A DNA stretch of 64,000 nt, taken from assembly GCF_910594005.1 (NCBI RefSeq), contig NC_057820.1:253001-317000 (forward strand), read 5' to 3'. Made by a program: the position numbers and the translations under genes. The DNA is from Cervus elaphus (taxonomy: Eukaryota > Chordata > Mammalia > Artiodactyla > Cervidae). The notes beneath the pieces were generated by a model. That model was not told where the DNA came from. It saw only the letters and a list, made by a program, of their open reading frames with translations, and ran no database searches. Below, piece after piece: positions 57,601-64,000 of the stretch. Each line of letters begins with the position of its first letter. Position 1 is the stretch's first letter.

Positions 57601-60600
57601 CTGGGAAAGATTGAAGGCAGGAGGAGAAGGGGACACATAGGATGAGATGGTTGGATGGCATCACCGGCTCGATGGACATGAGTTTGAGTAAGCTCCAGAA
57701 GTTGGGACAGGGAAGCCTGGCGTGCTGCAGTCCATGGGGTCACAAAGAGTCATACACAGCTGAGCGACTGAACTGAAGAGTGAGGAAGAAGAATATGTAG
57801 AAAACTCTAAAAATTTCGCAGAAAGACTCTGTCAGAACTAACCGCAAGGTAGCAAAATGTGAAGTGAGCAGAGAAATCAGATACATTTTTGTACATGAGC
57901 AATGAACAAGCTGAAAAGCAAATTATAAAACTAAATACATTTATAATAGCATCAGAAAGAATAATATACTCAGCCATAAAAAGAAATAAAATTAGGTCAT
58001 TTGTAGAGATGTGGATAGACTTAAAGACTGTCATACAAAGTGAAGTGTCAGAGAAAACAAATATATTAACACATATGTGTGTAATGTAAAAAAATGGTGT
58101 AGCTGATGTTATGTGCAAAGCAGAAATAGAGACACAGACATGGAGAACAAACATGGACATCAAGAGAGGAAAGCTGGGGAGTGGCGTTAGTTGGGAGATC
58201 GAGGTTGACATGTGCACGGTGGATGCTGCGTGTAAAGTAAGAAGGTAATGAGGATGTCCTTTGGGAGATCGAGGTTGACATGTGCAGGTGGAGCCGCGTG
58301 TAAAGGAAGGAGGTGTGAGGATGTCCTTTGGGAGATCGAGGTTGACATGTGCACGGTGGAGCCGCGTGTAAAGGAAGAAGGTGTGAGGATGTCCTTTGGG
58401 AGATCGAGGTTGACATGTGCACGGTGGATGCCGCGTGTAAAGTAAGAAGGTAATGAGGATGTCCTTTGGGAGATCGAGGTTGACATGTGCACGGTGGAGC
58501 CGCGTGTAAAGGAAGGAGGTGTGAGGATGTCCTTTGGGAGATCGAGGTTGACATGTGCACGGTGGAGCCGCGTGTAAAGGAAGAAGGTGTGAGGATGTCC
58601 TTTGGGAGATCGAGGTTGACATGTGCACGGTGGATGCCGCGTGTAAAGGAAGAAGGTGTGAGGATGTCCTTTGGGAGATCGAGGTTGACATGTGCACGGT
58701 GGAGCCGCGTGTAAAGGAAGAAGGTGTGAGGATGTCCTTTGGGAGATCGAGGTTGACATGTGCACGGTGGATGCCGCGTGTAAAGGAAGAAGGTGTGAGG
58801 ATGTCCTTTGGGAGATCGAGGTTGACATGTGCACGGTGGAGCCGCGTGTAAAGGAAGAAGGTGTGAGGATGTCCTGTGTGGCTCCCAGGGCCCCACTCAC
58901 TGCTCTGGTGACACAAATGGGAAGGGGGCATATACGCACCGTAGCGACTCACACACCCTGTGAAGCGGCTGTAGCCCAGTAAAAGCAATTCCCAAAAACG
59001 AAGTACTGAGGAATTACGTTAACGAAGGAAGTGAGCGACTTGTACAGTGAAAACTATAGAAAGTGCTGAAAAATGAGAGAAGCAAGTGGAAACGTGTACC
59101 ACATTCATGGATTAGAAGACTTAATATTGTTTAAAATGTCAGTATTACCCAAATGAACTACAGATTCAATAACAATTCCTATCAAAATCCCAAAGATATT
59201 TCTTGCAGAAATAAAAAAATGCATCCTAATTTTTTTATGGACTCTCAAAGAACCCAAATAGCCAAAACAACCTTGAAAAGGAACAAAACTGGAGGACTCA
59301 AAGTTTCCCAACGTACTAGTGAGATACACTAACCAAAATTGTGGTGTTGGCATTGAGAGAGACAGACTAATGGAGCAGAATAGAGAATAGAATAAATCCT
59401 CACATATGTGGTCAACTGACAAGGTTCCAAGGCCCTCTAATGAGGAAAGGACAGTCTTTTCAACAAATGGTGCTGAGGAAACTGGATAGCCACGTACAAA
59501 AGAATGAAGTTTGACCCTTACCTAACACAGCATACAAAAATCAACTCAAAGTGTATCAGGGACATAAATGTAAAACCTGAAACAATAAAACTCTTAAAAG
59601 AAAACATAGGACAAAAACTTGGCATTGGATTTGGCAATGATTGCTTGTATAGAATACCCAAGGAATGGGTAACAAAAGAAAAATTAGACAATTTGGACCT
59701 CGTTGAATTGAAAAAAAAAAAGAAAGAAATTGTATGGAATGGAAGGAAGTATTTATAAATCATATATCTGACAAGGAATTACTATCCAGAATAGATAGAC
59801 TATTTCTAAAATAGAGCACAAAAAAACTCAATTACAAAATGAGCACAGGACTTGAGTAGACATTTCTCCAAAGATGTACATATGCCAATAAGCACATGAA
59901 AACATAATCAACATCACTAATCACGGGGGAAATGCAAGCCAGAACTGTGATGAGACCTACCTCATATCCAGTAGGATAGCTACTGCGAAAAATAAGAAAC
60001 AAGTGGTGGTGAGGATGTGGAGAAATTGGAACACTTGTGCACTGTTGATGGGATATAAAATGGTACAGCCACTCTGGAAAACTGTGTGAGGATTTCTCAA
60101 AAAATTAAACAGAACTACCATGAGATCTAACAATTCCACTTCTGGGTAATACCCAAAAGAATTGAAAACAGGATCCCGGGGAAATATTTGTACCCCCATG
60201 CTTGTAGCAGTGTTATTGACAGTGGGCAGAAGGTGGAAGCATCCATCAGTGGGTGATGGATAAGCAAAATGTGGTCCGTCCATACGATGGAATATTCTGC
60301 CTTAAACAGGAAGGAAATTCTAACACCTGCTACAACATAGATGAATCTTGAGGAGACTATGCTAAATGAAGTAAGCCAATCACAAAAGGACAAATACTGT
60401 CCGATTCCACTTATACTAGGTCCCCAGAGGCATCGGAATCATAAAGACAGAAAGTAGAATAGGAGTTGCTGGTGCTGGGGAGGGGACGGGCGGTTATTGA
60501 CTAAGCGGGCAGAGTTACAGGTTCACACACGCAGAGTCCGTGGGTGGGCACGGTGGCAGCTGCACATCATGGAGGTGGTTAACACCACTGAGCTACGCAC

Positions 60601-62872
60601 TTGAAAATGGCTAAGCTGGTAAATTTTACGTGCATCTTACCCCAGTCATTTTAATGGTAAATAAGAACGAACTATTGATGCGTACAGAGGAGAAAGTAGA
60701 GGGAGCTTGGGGCCACCTGAGGATGGAAGCAGGGTGGGAAGGACGCTGCCCCGGGCCAGGGAGCCCTGGCGCCTCCAGAGGGCCTGAGCCTGCGGGCTCC
60801 CAGACAGAACTCCAAGGATCGCACTCCTGGCATTCTCTGTCCTGACCCACAGTTGTGCTGTCTCCATGGCAGACGCAGGAGGCACACGTCAGGACCCTTC
60901 CTCCCCTGCCTGGAGAGAGAAGTTCAAAAGACCATCTGGGAATTCCTGGTGGCCCAGTGGTTAAGACTCGGTGCGTTCACTGCAGTGGCCTGGGTTCAAT
61001 ACCTGGTCAGGGAACTACAATCCTGCAAGCTGCATGGCACTGCCAAAAAAAATAATAATAAAAAGACCATCTAGGTCAACAACATTTGTCATCAGGTAAA
61101 TGCAAATTAAAACAATGAGATCCCACTCCACACCTACAGAATGTCCAAAATCCAGGACCCCAACACCACCACATGCTGGCCAGGACATGGAGCAACAGAA
61201 ACTTATCACTGCCAGTGGAAATGCAAAACGGTGCAGCCACTTAGGAAGACAGTTCAGTGGTTTCTCACAAAACAGCTCTCACCATACGTACAATTCAGCA
61301 ATCAAGCCCCTCGGTACTTACCCAAAGGAGTTGAAAACTTAGGTCCACAAGAAAACTTATACACAGATGTTTATAGCAGCTTAGTCACAGTTGCCAAAAC
61401 TTGGAAGCCAAGGCATCCTTCAGAAGGTGAGTGGATAAGTAAACTGTGGTCCATCCAGACAGTGGAACATCACTCAGCCAAGAGAAAAGAGCTGACAGGG
61501 CATGAGAGACGTGGAGGAACCTCCAGTGCGTATGACAGTGAAAGAAGCCAATCCAGAAAGCCTGCACGCTGCGATCCGAGCCTGTGACATCTGGAAAAAC
61601 CCGTGGAGACGGCGCTAGGAGCCGCAGTTGCCAGGGGCGGAGGGCGAGAGGGACAGGCCCCCCGCGGAGTCCCAGGGCCGTGAGCCTGCTCTGAGTGACA
61701 CTGTCCTGGAGGACACTAGTCACTGTGTGTCTGTCCAGGCTCCCAGAAGGCACAGCATCAGTCCTGAGCCTGGGGGAGGCTGTGGCTATGGGAGGTGAGG
61801 ATGTGTTGATGGAGGTTCATCAGGTGTAACATGTTTACATCAGGGGTGCTGATGGCAGGGGGGAGGCTGTGGGGTGGGGCCAAGAGATACATGAGGACTC
61901 TGTATCTTCTGCTAAATTTTCCTGTGAACCTAAAACTGCTCTAAAAAGTCTTTTTTAAAAAAAGGGAAGAATTGTCTGTGGAGCCCGTAACCTTTTTTCC
62001 ACTGAGGTGAGAGGGACAAACCTGGCCAAGATGGACTGATGCTGGGGCACAGGGTGCTTTTTGGTGAGAGTTGCCTGGAGGCTGCCGTCCCACGACAGGG
62101 CTGCTGCCTTGTCCTGTGTAGACAGAGGCCCTGAGTGCTGTCCACCCTCGGGTGGGGCAGGGAAGGGCCTTCTGAGTGCTGTTTCCCGCTGGTGCTGCCC
62201 CAGAAGGAAGGCAGGTGGCTCTCCGCTGACGGGCGTGACTGCCTGGACCAGAGGCCCCGTGCTCTGAGCGCCAAGCCCTAGGCCCCGCTGACTGAGGTCT
62301 TGTTCTCCTGGCAGCTGGACATTTTATGCAACGAGGAGATCCTTGGCAAGGACCATACACTCAAATTTGTCGTCGTCACGAGGTGGAGATTCAAGGTGAG
62401 ACTGCTGTGGTTGTGTGTGGTTTATTTCAGAGCCTAGGAGTAACAGCCCACCATGGGACTGTCAGCAGTGCAGTCGCTCTGAAGTCATCAGCCCCAGAGT
62501 GGCCATGGGTATTGCAGTCCCCAGGCCCCCACTTGTCTCATCCCTCTTGATCAAGGTGACTGACATCCTGGGGAGGGAGGGGCCACTGCAATCGGAAGGC
62601 ACCCTTCAAGCCATGGTCCCTCTCTGGAGCAGGAAACAGACAGGCATGACCCCCAGGGTCTGCCTGAGAGCAGGGGAGACAGGCTGGCCGACCGCTGGCT
62701 GGGGCCGGGGTCCGAGGGCGAGTGGGGACCAGACAGGGGCAGGTGGGGGCAGGAGCAGGCGGGGGCTCCCTCCGCAGCTGACCCCCGGGGGGGTCCCGGC
62801 CCCCCCCCACCCCTTGTCTTGCAGAAGGCACCCCTCCTGTTGCACTACAGACCCAAGATGGACCTGCTGTGA
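36547..62872 (+). CDS. PCGF3: Polycomb group RING finger protein 3, complete coding sequence in eight exons
   Basis: The protein is a subunit of non-canonical Polycomb repressive complex 1. In the nucleus its RING finger pairs with RING1A/RING1B to form the E3 module that mono-ubiquitinates histone H2A, and its C-terminal RAWUL domain recruits partner subunits. I joined 36547-36655, 37491-37587, 38198-38253, 44144-44254, 45035-45123, 52427-52564, 62315-62395 and 62825-62872. The sum is 729 nt, which is 242 codons plus TGA, the known length of mammalian PCGF3. All introns are GT-AG and all phases match. The RING C3HC4 ligands are complete: C17, C20, C33, H35, C38, C41, C52 and C55. An acidic, charged linker covers about residues 120-153 and RAWUL about 155-242. 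No frameshift or premature stop is seen, so the copy looks functional. The start is the first ATG of the exon, nine bases after the acceptor. Identity rests on recognising the near-invariant protein; exact exon borders are inferred from splice rules and phase. Confidence 0.97.
37491..37587 (+). CDS. PCGF3: PCGF3 coding exon 2 (residues 37-68, RING end)
   Basis: The acceptor is GCGCCCCCCCGCAG. The exon completes F37 and encodes the second half of the RING: C38, C41, C52 and C55, with the ENNTCPTCR segment that forms the last zinc knuckle. It ends after two bases of the G69 codon, followed by the donor GTGAGC at 37588. The exon is 97 nt. The closely spaced cysteines and the cross-brace order are intact, so the zinc sites should fold normally. 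Confidence 0.95.
38198..38253 (+). CDS. PCGF3: PCGF3 coding exon 3 (residues 69-87)
   Basis: A short 56-nt exon with acceptor TTCTTTTGCCAG and donor GTAAGT, an ideal 5' splice site. It encodes GHDRTMQDIVYKLVPGLQE and the first base of A88. In the family this is the helix following the RING that helps the RING1B-PCGF heterodimer pack. It is conserved as expected for a mammal. Confidence 0.95.
38620..39193. repeat. 82-bp tandem repeat, seven copies
   Basis: Copies start at 38620, 38702, 38784, 38866, 38948, 39030 and 39112 with exactly 82-bp spacing and high identity. Each contains TTCTCTCCGCAG or a close variant and, 30 bp later, TTGGTGAAGG. It lies in the intron after PCGF3 coding exon 3. 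Confidence 0.95.
39500..39700 (+). mobile_element. Bov-tA SINE
   Basis: GGTGGCTCAGATGGTAAGGA, CCACTCCAGTATTCTTGCCT and GAGTCGGACATGACTGAGCA in order; near full length. Confidence 0.82.
40136..42335. repeat. Very large 24-bp minisatellite (about 90 copies)
   Basis: The unit GCTTGTGTCCCTGCATGTCA plus CCAG is 24 bp (8 codons) and varies at few positions. Longer blocks recur, for instance GAGTCTGTCCCAACATGT near 41070, 41580, 41845 and 41945. Because the period is a multiple of three and has no stop, a 740-codon frame runs through it. I regard that frame as an artefact: it is intronic to PCGF3, has no splice or start context, and encodes only Cys/Pro/Val/Ser repeats. Confidence 0.95.
42630..42828 (+). 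mobile_element. BovB 3' end, truncated
   Basis: TTCTGGGAAACATTGAGGGC to GGCGTGCTGCAGTCCATGGA and the ACAGTTGGACAC tail; only the last about 200 bp of the LINE. Confidence 0.75.
42950..43272. mobile_element. Tigger-type DNA transposon remnant, internally deleted
   Basis: It opens with ACAGGCAGACCTCAGAAATA and GGTTTCCCAGTGCCTATGAA and closes with TGAAAAAGTTTGAAATATTG. These are both end regions of a Tigger1-like element joined with the transposase region missing, a non-autonomous derivative. Confidence 0.6.
43273..44143. other. PCGF3 intron, unique
   Basis: A mixed GC stretch leading to the exon at 44144; the polypyrimidine part is short (TTAATTTTTCATAG). No repeat or gene recognised. Confidence 0.5.
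44144..44254 (+). CDS. PCGF3: PCGF3 coding exon 4 (residues 88-124)
   Basis: The acceptor is TTTTTCATAG and the donor is GTGAGT at 44255. The 111-nt exon encodes EMRKQREFYHKLGLEVPGD followed by a lysine- and histidine-containing stretch to HLDPHRN. The proline in HLDPHRN differs from the serine I recall for the human protein, a mild lineage difference in a linker segment. Phase 1 at both ends matches its neighbours. Confidence 0.95.
45035..45123 (+). CDS. PCGF3: PCGF3 coding exon 5 (residues 125-154, acidic linker)
   Basis: The 89-nt exon encodes a strongly acidic and polar segment (ETKADDSSNKEAAEEKQEE, then DGDYHRSDEQ), the disordered linker between RING and RAWUL. The acceptor is a weak TTTTTGCTAAAAG. 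The donor is a weak CAG with GTGGGC at 45124, and the same donor context recurs in the small tandem repeat downstream. It ends in phase 0 after Q154. Confidence 0.94.
45124..45345. repeat. Short GC-rich tandem repeat starting at the PCGF3 coding-exon-5 donor
   Basis: About three and a half diverged copies of a roughly 45-64 bp unit (GTGGGCGCGTGGCCCGGCCT, then TCTCCCCTGACAGGAAGGGC). The first unit begins exactly at the splice donor at 45124, and GAGCAG with GTGGGCGCG recurs at 45188 and 45296. Confidence 0.75.
45436..45512 (-). mobile_element. CHR-type SINE fragment
   Basis: TTTTGGCTGCACAGCTTGTG and GGGATCTTAGTTTCC match the tail end of the artiodactyl tRNA SINE; the rest is diverged. Confidence 0.5.
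46410..46910. mobile_element. Tigger-type DNA transposon remnant split by a SINE
   Basis: 46410-46548 (TTCAGTTCCAGATGATTGTA; TTTCCCAGTGCATATAAAAG) and 46775-46910 (TTTATTGCCAAACAGTGCTA; AAAACACAGTATCTGTGAAG; GCAATAAAGCAAAGTCTGCC) are Tigger1-like pieces. The Bov-tA at 46550-46765 is between them. Confidence 0.6.
46550..46765 (-). mobile_element. Bov-tA SINE
   Basis: Reverse order of the Bov-tA blocks, ending with ATTGCAGGCAGATTCTTGAC and GAGCCACCAGGGAAGCCC. Confidence 0.8.
46920..47150 (+). mobile_element. Bov-tA SINE with an AC/AT simple-repeat tail
   Basis: GGCAGCTCAGTGGTAAAGAA, GGTTTGATCCCTGGGTTGGG and GGAGCCTGGTGGGCTGCACT, then an ACACACATACATATATATAT tail of the kind that grows from SINE poly(A) ends. 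Confidence 0.8.
47151..48399. other. PCGF3 intron, unique and G-rich
   Basis: Overlapping 206- and 209-codon frames on opposite strands (47523-48143 and 47552-48181) have no recognisable domain and no coding context. Confidence 0.5.
48400..48960 (-). mobile_element. L1 ORF2 fragment, minus orientation
   Basis: T-rich sequence with reverse-strand features of an old L1 ORF2, such as CCATGAAGCCATCAGATCTT and TTTTTTGAAGATGGGTCGGAAG. No usable frame. Confidence 0.5.
49178..49376 (-). mobile_element. Bov-tA SINE
   Basis: Starts with AGTGAAAGTGAAAGTCGCTC, typical of the Bov-tA3 tail in reverse, and ends with AACTGAGCTATCAGGGAAGC. Confidence 0.82.
49543..49665 (+). mobile_element. CHR-type tRNA SINE
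   Basis: CGCCCTGGTGGTCCAGTGGC, GCTGGTCAGGGAGCTGAGAT and CAAGCCACATGGCGCAGCC, in plus orientation. Confidence 0.65.
49666..50515 (+). mobile_element. Old L1 LINE 3' region with a Bov-tA insertion
   Basis: L1 ORF2-end and 3' UTR blocks (AAAGACACTACTGGGAAAAA; GGAAAATGCAAATTAAAACC; GTATACTTAAAACATATATG) flank the Bov-tA at 49855-50035. Confidence 0.6.
49855..50035 (+). mobile_element. Bov-tA SINE
   Basis: CTGGTAGCTCAGCTGGTAAA, CTACCCACTCCAGTATTCAG and GAGCCTGGCAGGCTACAGAC, inserted into L1. Confidence 0.8.
50530..50640 (+). mobile_element. CHR-type tRNA SINE, short
   Basis: TTCCTGATGGTTCAGTGGCT, CCAGGTTCAACCCCTGGTCT and GTCCTGCATGTGGGA, in plus orientation. Confidence 0.6.
50641..51745. other. 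PCGF3 intron, partly T-rich
   Basis: 50640-51180 is GC-rich and unique. 51190-51650 is T-rich and may be an old LINE, which I cannot name. Confidence 0.4.
51858..52000 (-). promoter_or_regulatory. Cluster of four CTCF-like motifs in a 99-bp tandem duplication
   Basis: Read on the minus strand against CCASYAGRKGGCRS: TCACTAGAGGGCAG (51858-51871, 13 of 14), TCACCAGGAGGCAG (51886-51899, 12 of 14), TCACTAGAGGGCGG (51957-51970, 13 of 14) and CCACCAAAGGGCAC (51987-52000, 13 of 14). They form two pairs with 28- and 30-bp inner spacing, 99 bp apart, so the region is a tandem duplication. A weaker fifth match lies at 51746-51759. Occupancy is inferred, not shown. Confidence 0.5.
52427..52564 (+). CDS. 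PCGF3: PCGF3 coding exon 6 (residues 155-200, RAWUL first half)
   Basis: The 138-nt, phase 0-0 exon encodes VSICLECNSSKLRGLKRKW through KFIAKKLNLSSFNE, the first half of the RAWUL domain, a ubiquitin-like fold used for binding BCOR/BCORL1-type or PHC-type partners in PCGF proteins. The acceptor is CCCTTTCTCTCGCAG and the donor is GAG with GTAAAC. The exon starts with GTAAGC, so acceptor and a perfect donor-like motif are fused at its 5' edge. Because it is phase 0-0, skipping it would keep the frame. Confidence 0.96.
52565..53309. other. PCGF3 intron after coding exon 6
   Basis: Unique-looking, with a GATAGATGGGGATGGATAG simple stretch at about 52860. No gene seen. Confidence 0.5.
53310..53640 (+). 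repeat. Ancient interspersed repeat, possibly LTR-type
   Basis: TTTCCAGATGTGATGAAGTT, ACCCTAAATCCAATGACATG and AAGATGGAGACAAGATTGGG in order resemble an old mammalian MER/MLT-type repeat. Non-coding and highly diverged. Confidence 0.4.
54245..54351 (+). mobile_element. Truncated Bov-tA SINE with a perfect 18-bp target-site duplication
   Basis: It begins GCTTCCCTGTTAGCTCAGGC and contains the GTTCGATCCCTGGAGAAGGG block, then a C-rich and A-rich tail. It is flanked by identical ACAGATCCGCAGTTGGAG at 54227-54244 and 54352-54369, which fixes the insertion ends. Confidence 0.9.
54590..54790 (+). repeat. Ancient interspersed repeat fragment, possibly LTR-type
   Basis: AGGTTAAGTGGTGACCCTGC and the later AATCCAGTGACTGGTGTCCT block match the layout of an old mammalian MER/MLT-type repeat. 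Confidence 0.35.
54791..55755 (+). mobile_element. L1 ORF2 fragment, plus orientation
   Basis: A-rich L1 ORF2 (AGGTTAGAAATAAATAACCA; GTTTATAGCTGTAAACAAGG; GACCTGATGGCTTCCCTGAA; ACACCATACCTAAGTGGG). It is interrupted by the BovB that follows and resumes after it. Confidence 0.75.
55756..57775 (+). mobile_element. BovB LINE, 5' truncated, inserted in L1
   Basis: A 2-kb BovB from before the RT domain to the tail. Partial frames are recognisable: 55661-56149, 56121-56354, and 56551-57051 with the RT motif region around FVDYTKAFDCVDH and LRYEDDTTFMAES. Frameshifts separate them. The YADD-type catalytic motif reads YEDD here, and a poly(T) block at 57034-57047 breaks the frame. Not autonomous. Confidence 0.85.
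57776..60665 (+). mobile_element. L1 LINE ORF2 end and 3' UTR, with a nested L1 3' UTR piece
   Basis: 57776-57960 is L1 ORF2. 57965-58980 is a 3' UTR-type L1 segment (CTCAGCCATAAAAAGAAATA; AGTGAAGTGTCAGAGAAAAC) that carries a tandem array. ORF2 resumes at about 58985 (CCAAAAACGAAGTACTGAGG) and runs to the 3' UTR end at about 60665. Frame 59504-59758 keeps the ORF2 C-terminal 'KINSKCIRDINVKPETIKLL'-like segment. Confidence 0.75.
58191..58876. repeat. 67-70 bp minisatellite grown from L1 3' UTR, ten copies
   Basis: Units start (TTGGGAGATC) at 58191, 58261, 58328, 58396, 58466, 58534, 58602, 58671, 58739 and 58808. The sequence GGGAGATCGAGGTTGACATG resembles the L1 3' UTR GGGAGATTGGGATTGACAT-type block, so the array grew inside an L1. 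Unit variants form the order A-B-C-A-B-C-D-C-D-C, a trimer duplication followed by dimer repeats. Confidence 0.9.
60939..61066 (+). mobile_element. CHR-type tRNA SINE
   Basis: GGAATTCCTGGTGGCCCAGT, TTCAATACCTGGTCAGGGAA and CAAGCTGCATGGCACTGCC, with an AAATAATAATAAAAAG tail. Confidence 0.75.
61067..61960 (+). mobile_element. Old L1 LINE ORF2 end and 3' UTR
   Basis: GTAAATGCAAATTAAAACAA, GAGTTGAAAACTTAGGTCCA, AAACTGTGGTCCATCCAGAC and the G-rich 3' UTR near 61620. It ends with the CTGCTCTAAAAAGTCTTTTT block. Confidence 0.65.
62315..62395 (+). CDS. PCGF3: PCGF3 coding exon 7 (residues 201-227, RAWUL second half)
   Basis: The acceptor is CTTGTTCTCCTGGCAG and the donor is GTGAGA at 62396. The 81-nt exon, phase 0-0, encodes LDILCNEEILGKDHTLKFVV to RWRFK. 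This is the core of the RAWUL ubiquitin-like fold, with the typical hydrophobic strand ending in the basic RWRFK motif shared by PCGF family members. Confidence 0.96.
62825..62872 (+). CDS. PCGF3: PCGF3 last coding exon (residues 228-242 and stop)
   Basis: The acceptor CCCCTTGTCTTGCAG ends at 62824. The exon encodes the C-terminal KAPLLLHYRPKMDLL and a TGA at 62870-62872, then runs into the 3' UTR. The end matches the known C-terminus of mammalian PCGF3, closing RAWUL with its last beta strand. Confidence 0.96.
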   Translation, partial: KAPLLLHYRPKMDLL

Positions 62873-63895
62873 GCACAGCGGAGACGGCACCCAGGCGCCC
62901 GAGGGCACGTGCCAGGCGGGGCCACGGCACTCAGGTGCTGCCCCGGGCGCCGTGTGGACTGGACCTCGAACAGAGAGTATTTATCACTTTTGTATGAGAG
63001 AGAATCGCACGTGATGAGACGCTCGGCACAGGGTTGCAGATGTGACGCACGGGGACCAGCGTGAGGACAGTGAGGCGGCGGCCTTCATTCCAACATGTGA
63101 CCTTTGCTTGCTTTCCAGGTCTTGGAAATCTCAGTCACTTCCGTTCAGTTTATGAATTAGGTTTCACGATAGCCCCCAAATACTTGTACGTTTATTGAAT
63201 CCTTCCTAAGTTATTGAAAAAAATGTCTTTTCATGGTGAATGACGATATTTATGTTGCCTTTAGCTTCCTGAAGACTTAGAAGATATATAAAAATTTAAT
63301 TTAAAAGCAACCAAAAGAGGTTTCCATGAGTATCGTGAGTTAACCATGGTGTTTCATTTTCCACGTTAGGGAATGTGAAGGCAGGGGGGCTCTGACCCCC
63401 GGGGGACCCAGAGCCCAGGGCAGGGTGCCGCACCCCAGCACCAGCGCAGCGGCTCAGCAGAGCGGACTGGGCCAGTCAACACTGGTTCTCAGAACAGTTC
63501 TTCTCAAAACTCGCTTTTATTAAACAGGGCACAAGTTGCTCAGTGCCGCCGGTTAACTTCACGCTGATTCTTTCCCTTTTTCGTTTTGCTGAAGGAATCG
63601 ATGGTGGTTGTGGGGGTGGGACTGGCGCCCGGGGGTGTGTCTCCACTGAAGCCCCAGGCGTGCAGACCCCAGGGCCCGCCGGGTCCACCTTCAGCGGCGG
63701 GCACGTCTGCCCTGCCCACCCCCCTCTCCCGGAGCAGACGGCGGGGCCAGCGGGGTCCTGTGCGTTGGAAGCTGCTGTCCTCAGTTACTTAGGACCTAAA
63801 ACCCAGCAAAGGCAGCACACCCTCTGTTAACCTTTCTCCTCCCAAATGTTCGTATTTTTGTGGAATTCGAGAATAAACTCTTTGCCAGCACATCC
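62873..63895 (+). terminator. PCGF3: PCGF3 3' UTR with poly(A) signal
   Basis: About 1 kb of untranslated last exon. A canonical AATAAA at 63872-63877 is followed about 15-20 bases later by CATC/CTTT-type sequence and then a T- and G-rich stretch (TTTGTTCTTTCAAG...), a good cleavage and polyadenylation arrangement. An earlier ATTAAA at 63518-63523 could give a shorter UTR. An AT-rich stretch lies at about 63180-63320. The exact cleavage site is estimated. Confidence 0.7.
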
Positions 63896-64000
63896 ATCTT
63901 TGTTCTTTCAAGATCGTAGTTTGGAATGTCTGGAGGCAGGAGTGAGGCGAGGGCCCTTCCTGGGTGCGAGCTCGTCCTGGCTGTGTGTCTGTCCCCGTGC

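Noticed and set aside
57807..58988. 393-codon minus-strand frame with repeated HVNLDLPKDI-type units
   Set aside because: The 67-70 bp L1-derived minisatellite is stop-free in all three minus frames, so several long overlapping frames appear together. This is a repeat artefact.

Overview
This is a piece of a ruminant nuclear genome (cattle, sheep, goat or a close relative). The evidence is the density of BovB (RTE-type) LINEs, Bov-tA SINEs and CHR-type tRNA SINEs, which occur together only in ruminants. They lie among older mammalian L1, L2 and Tigger remnants. There is no bacterial, plasmid or phage content. The only protein-coding gene I can support is PCGF3 (Polycomb group RING finger 3) on the + strand. 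I rebuilt its complete 242-codon reading frame by eye from eight coding exons. All eight have GT-AG borders and compatible phases: 36547-36655, 37491-37587, 38198-38253, 44144-44254, 45035-45123, 52427-52564, 62315-62395 and 62825-62872.

Layout. 1-15.9 kb is intergenic and mostly transposons: a near-complete BovB with a second BovB nested inside it, L1 3' ends, inverted BovB and SINE pairs, and a 63-67 bp minisatellite. About 15.95-16.9 kb is a dense CpG island with many GC boxes and no TATA box. It is the likely PCGF3 promoter and first, non-coding exon. 16.6-36.5 kb is the long 5' intron region. It contains a tiny U6 snRNA fragment with a target-site duplication, a 1.8 kb 38-bp minisatellite, a 35-39 bp minisatellite and one candidate small non-coding exon. 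36.5-45.1 kb holds the RING finger and linker exons, with a 24-bp array just upstream and an 82-bp array and a 2.2 kb 24-bp array in the intron. 45.1-62.3 kb contains two long introns full of SINEs, L1 and a second large BovB, plus a cluster of CTCF-like motifs just upstream of the exon at 52427. 62.3-63.9 kb holds the last two coding exons, the 3' UTR and a poly(A) signal.

PCGF3 is a subunit of a non-canonical Polycomb repressive complex 1 (ncPRC1.3): the N-terminal RING pairs with RING1A/B and the C-terminal RAWUL domain binds the other complex subunits. All other long reading frames here are by-products of tandem repeats or transposons. I found no wholly new biological system. The best leads are a recursive-splicing-like site at the 5' edge of the 52427 exon, a tandem CTCF-motif cluster 0.4 kb upstream of it, splice-site-bearing minisatellites, and several small, well-delimited retrotransposition scars.
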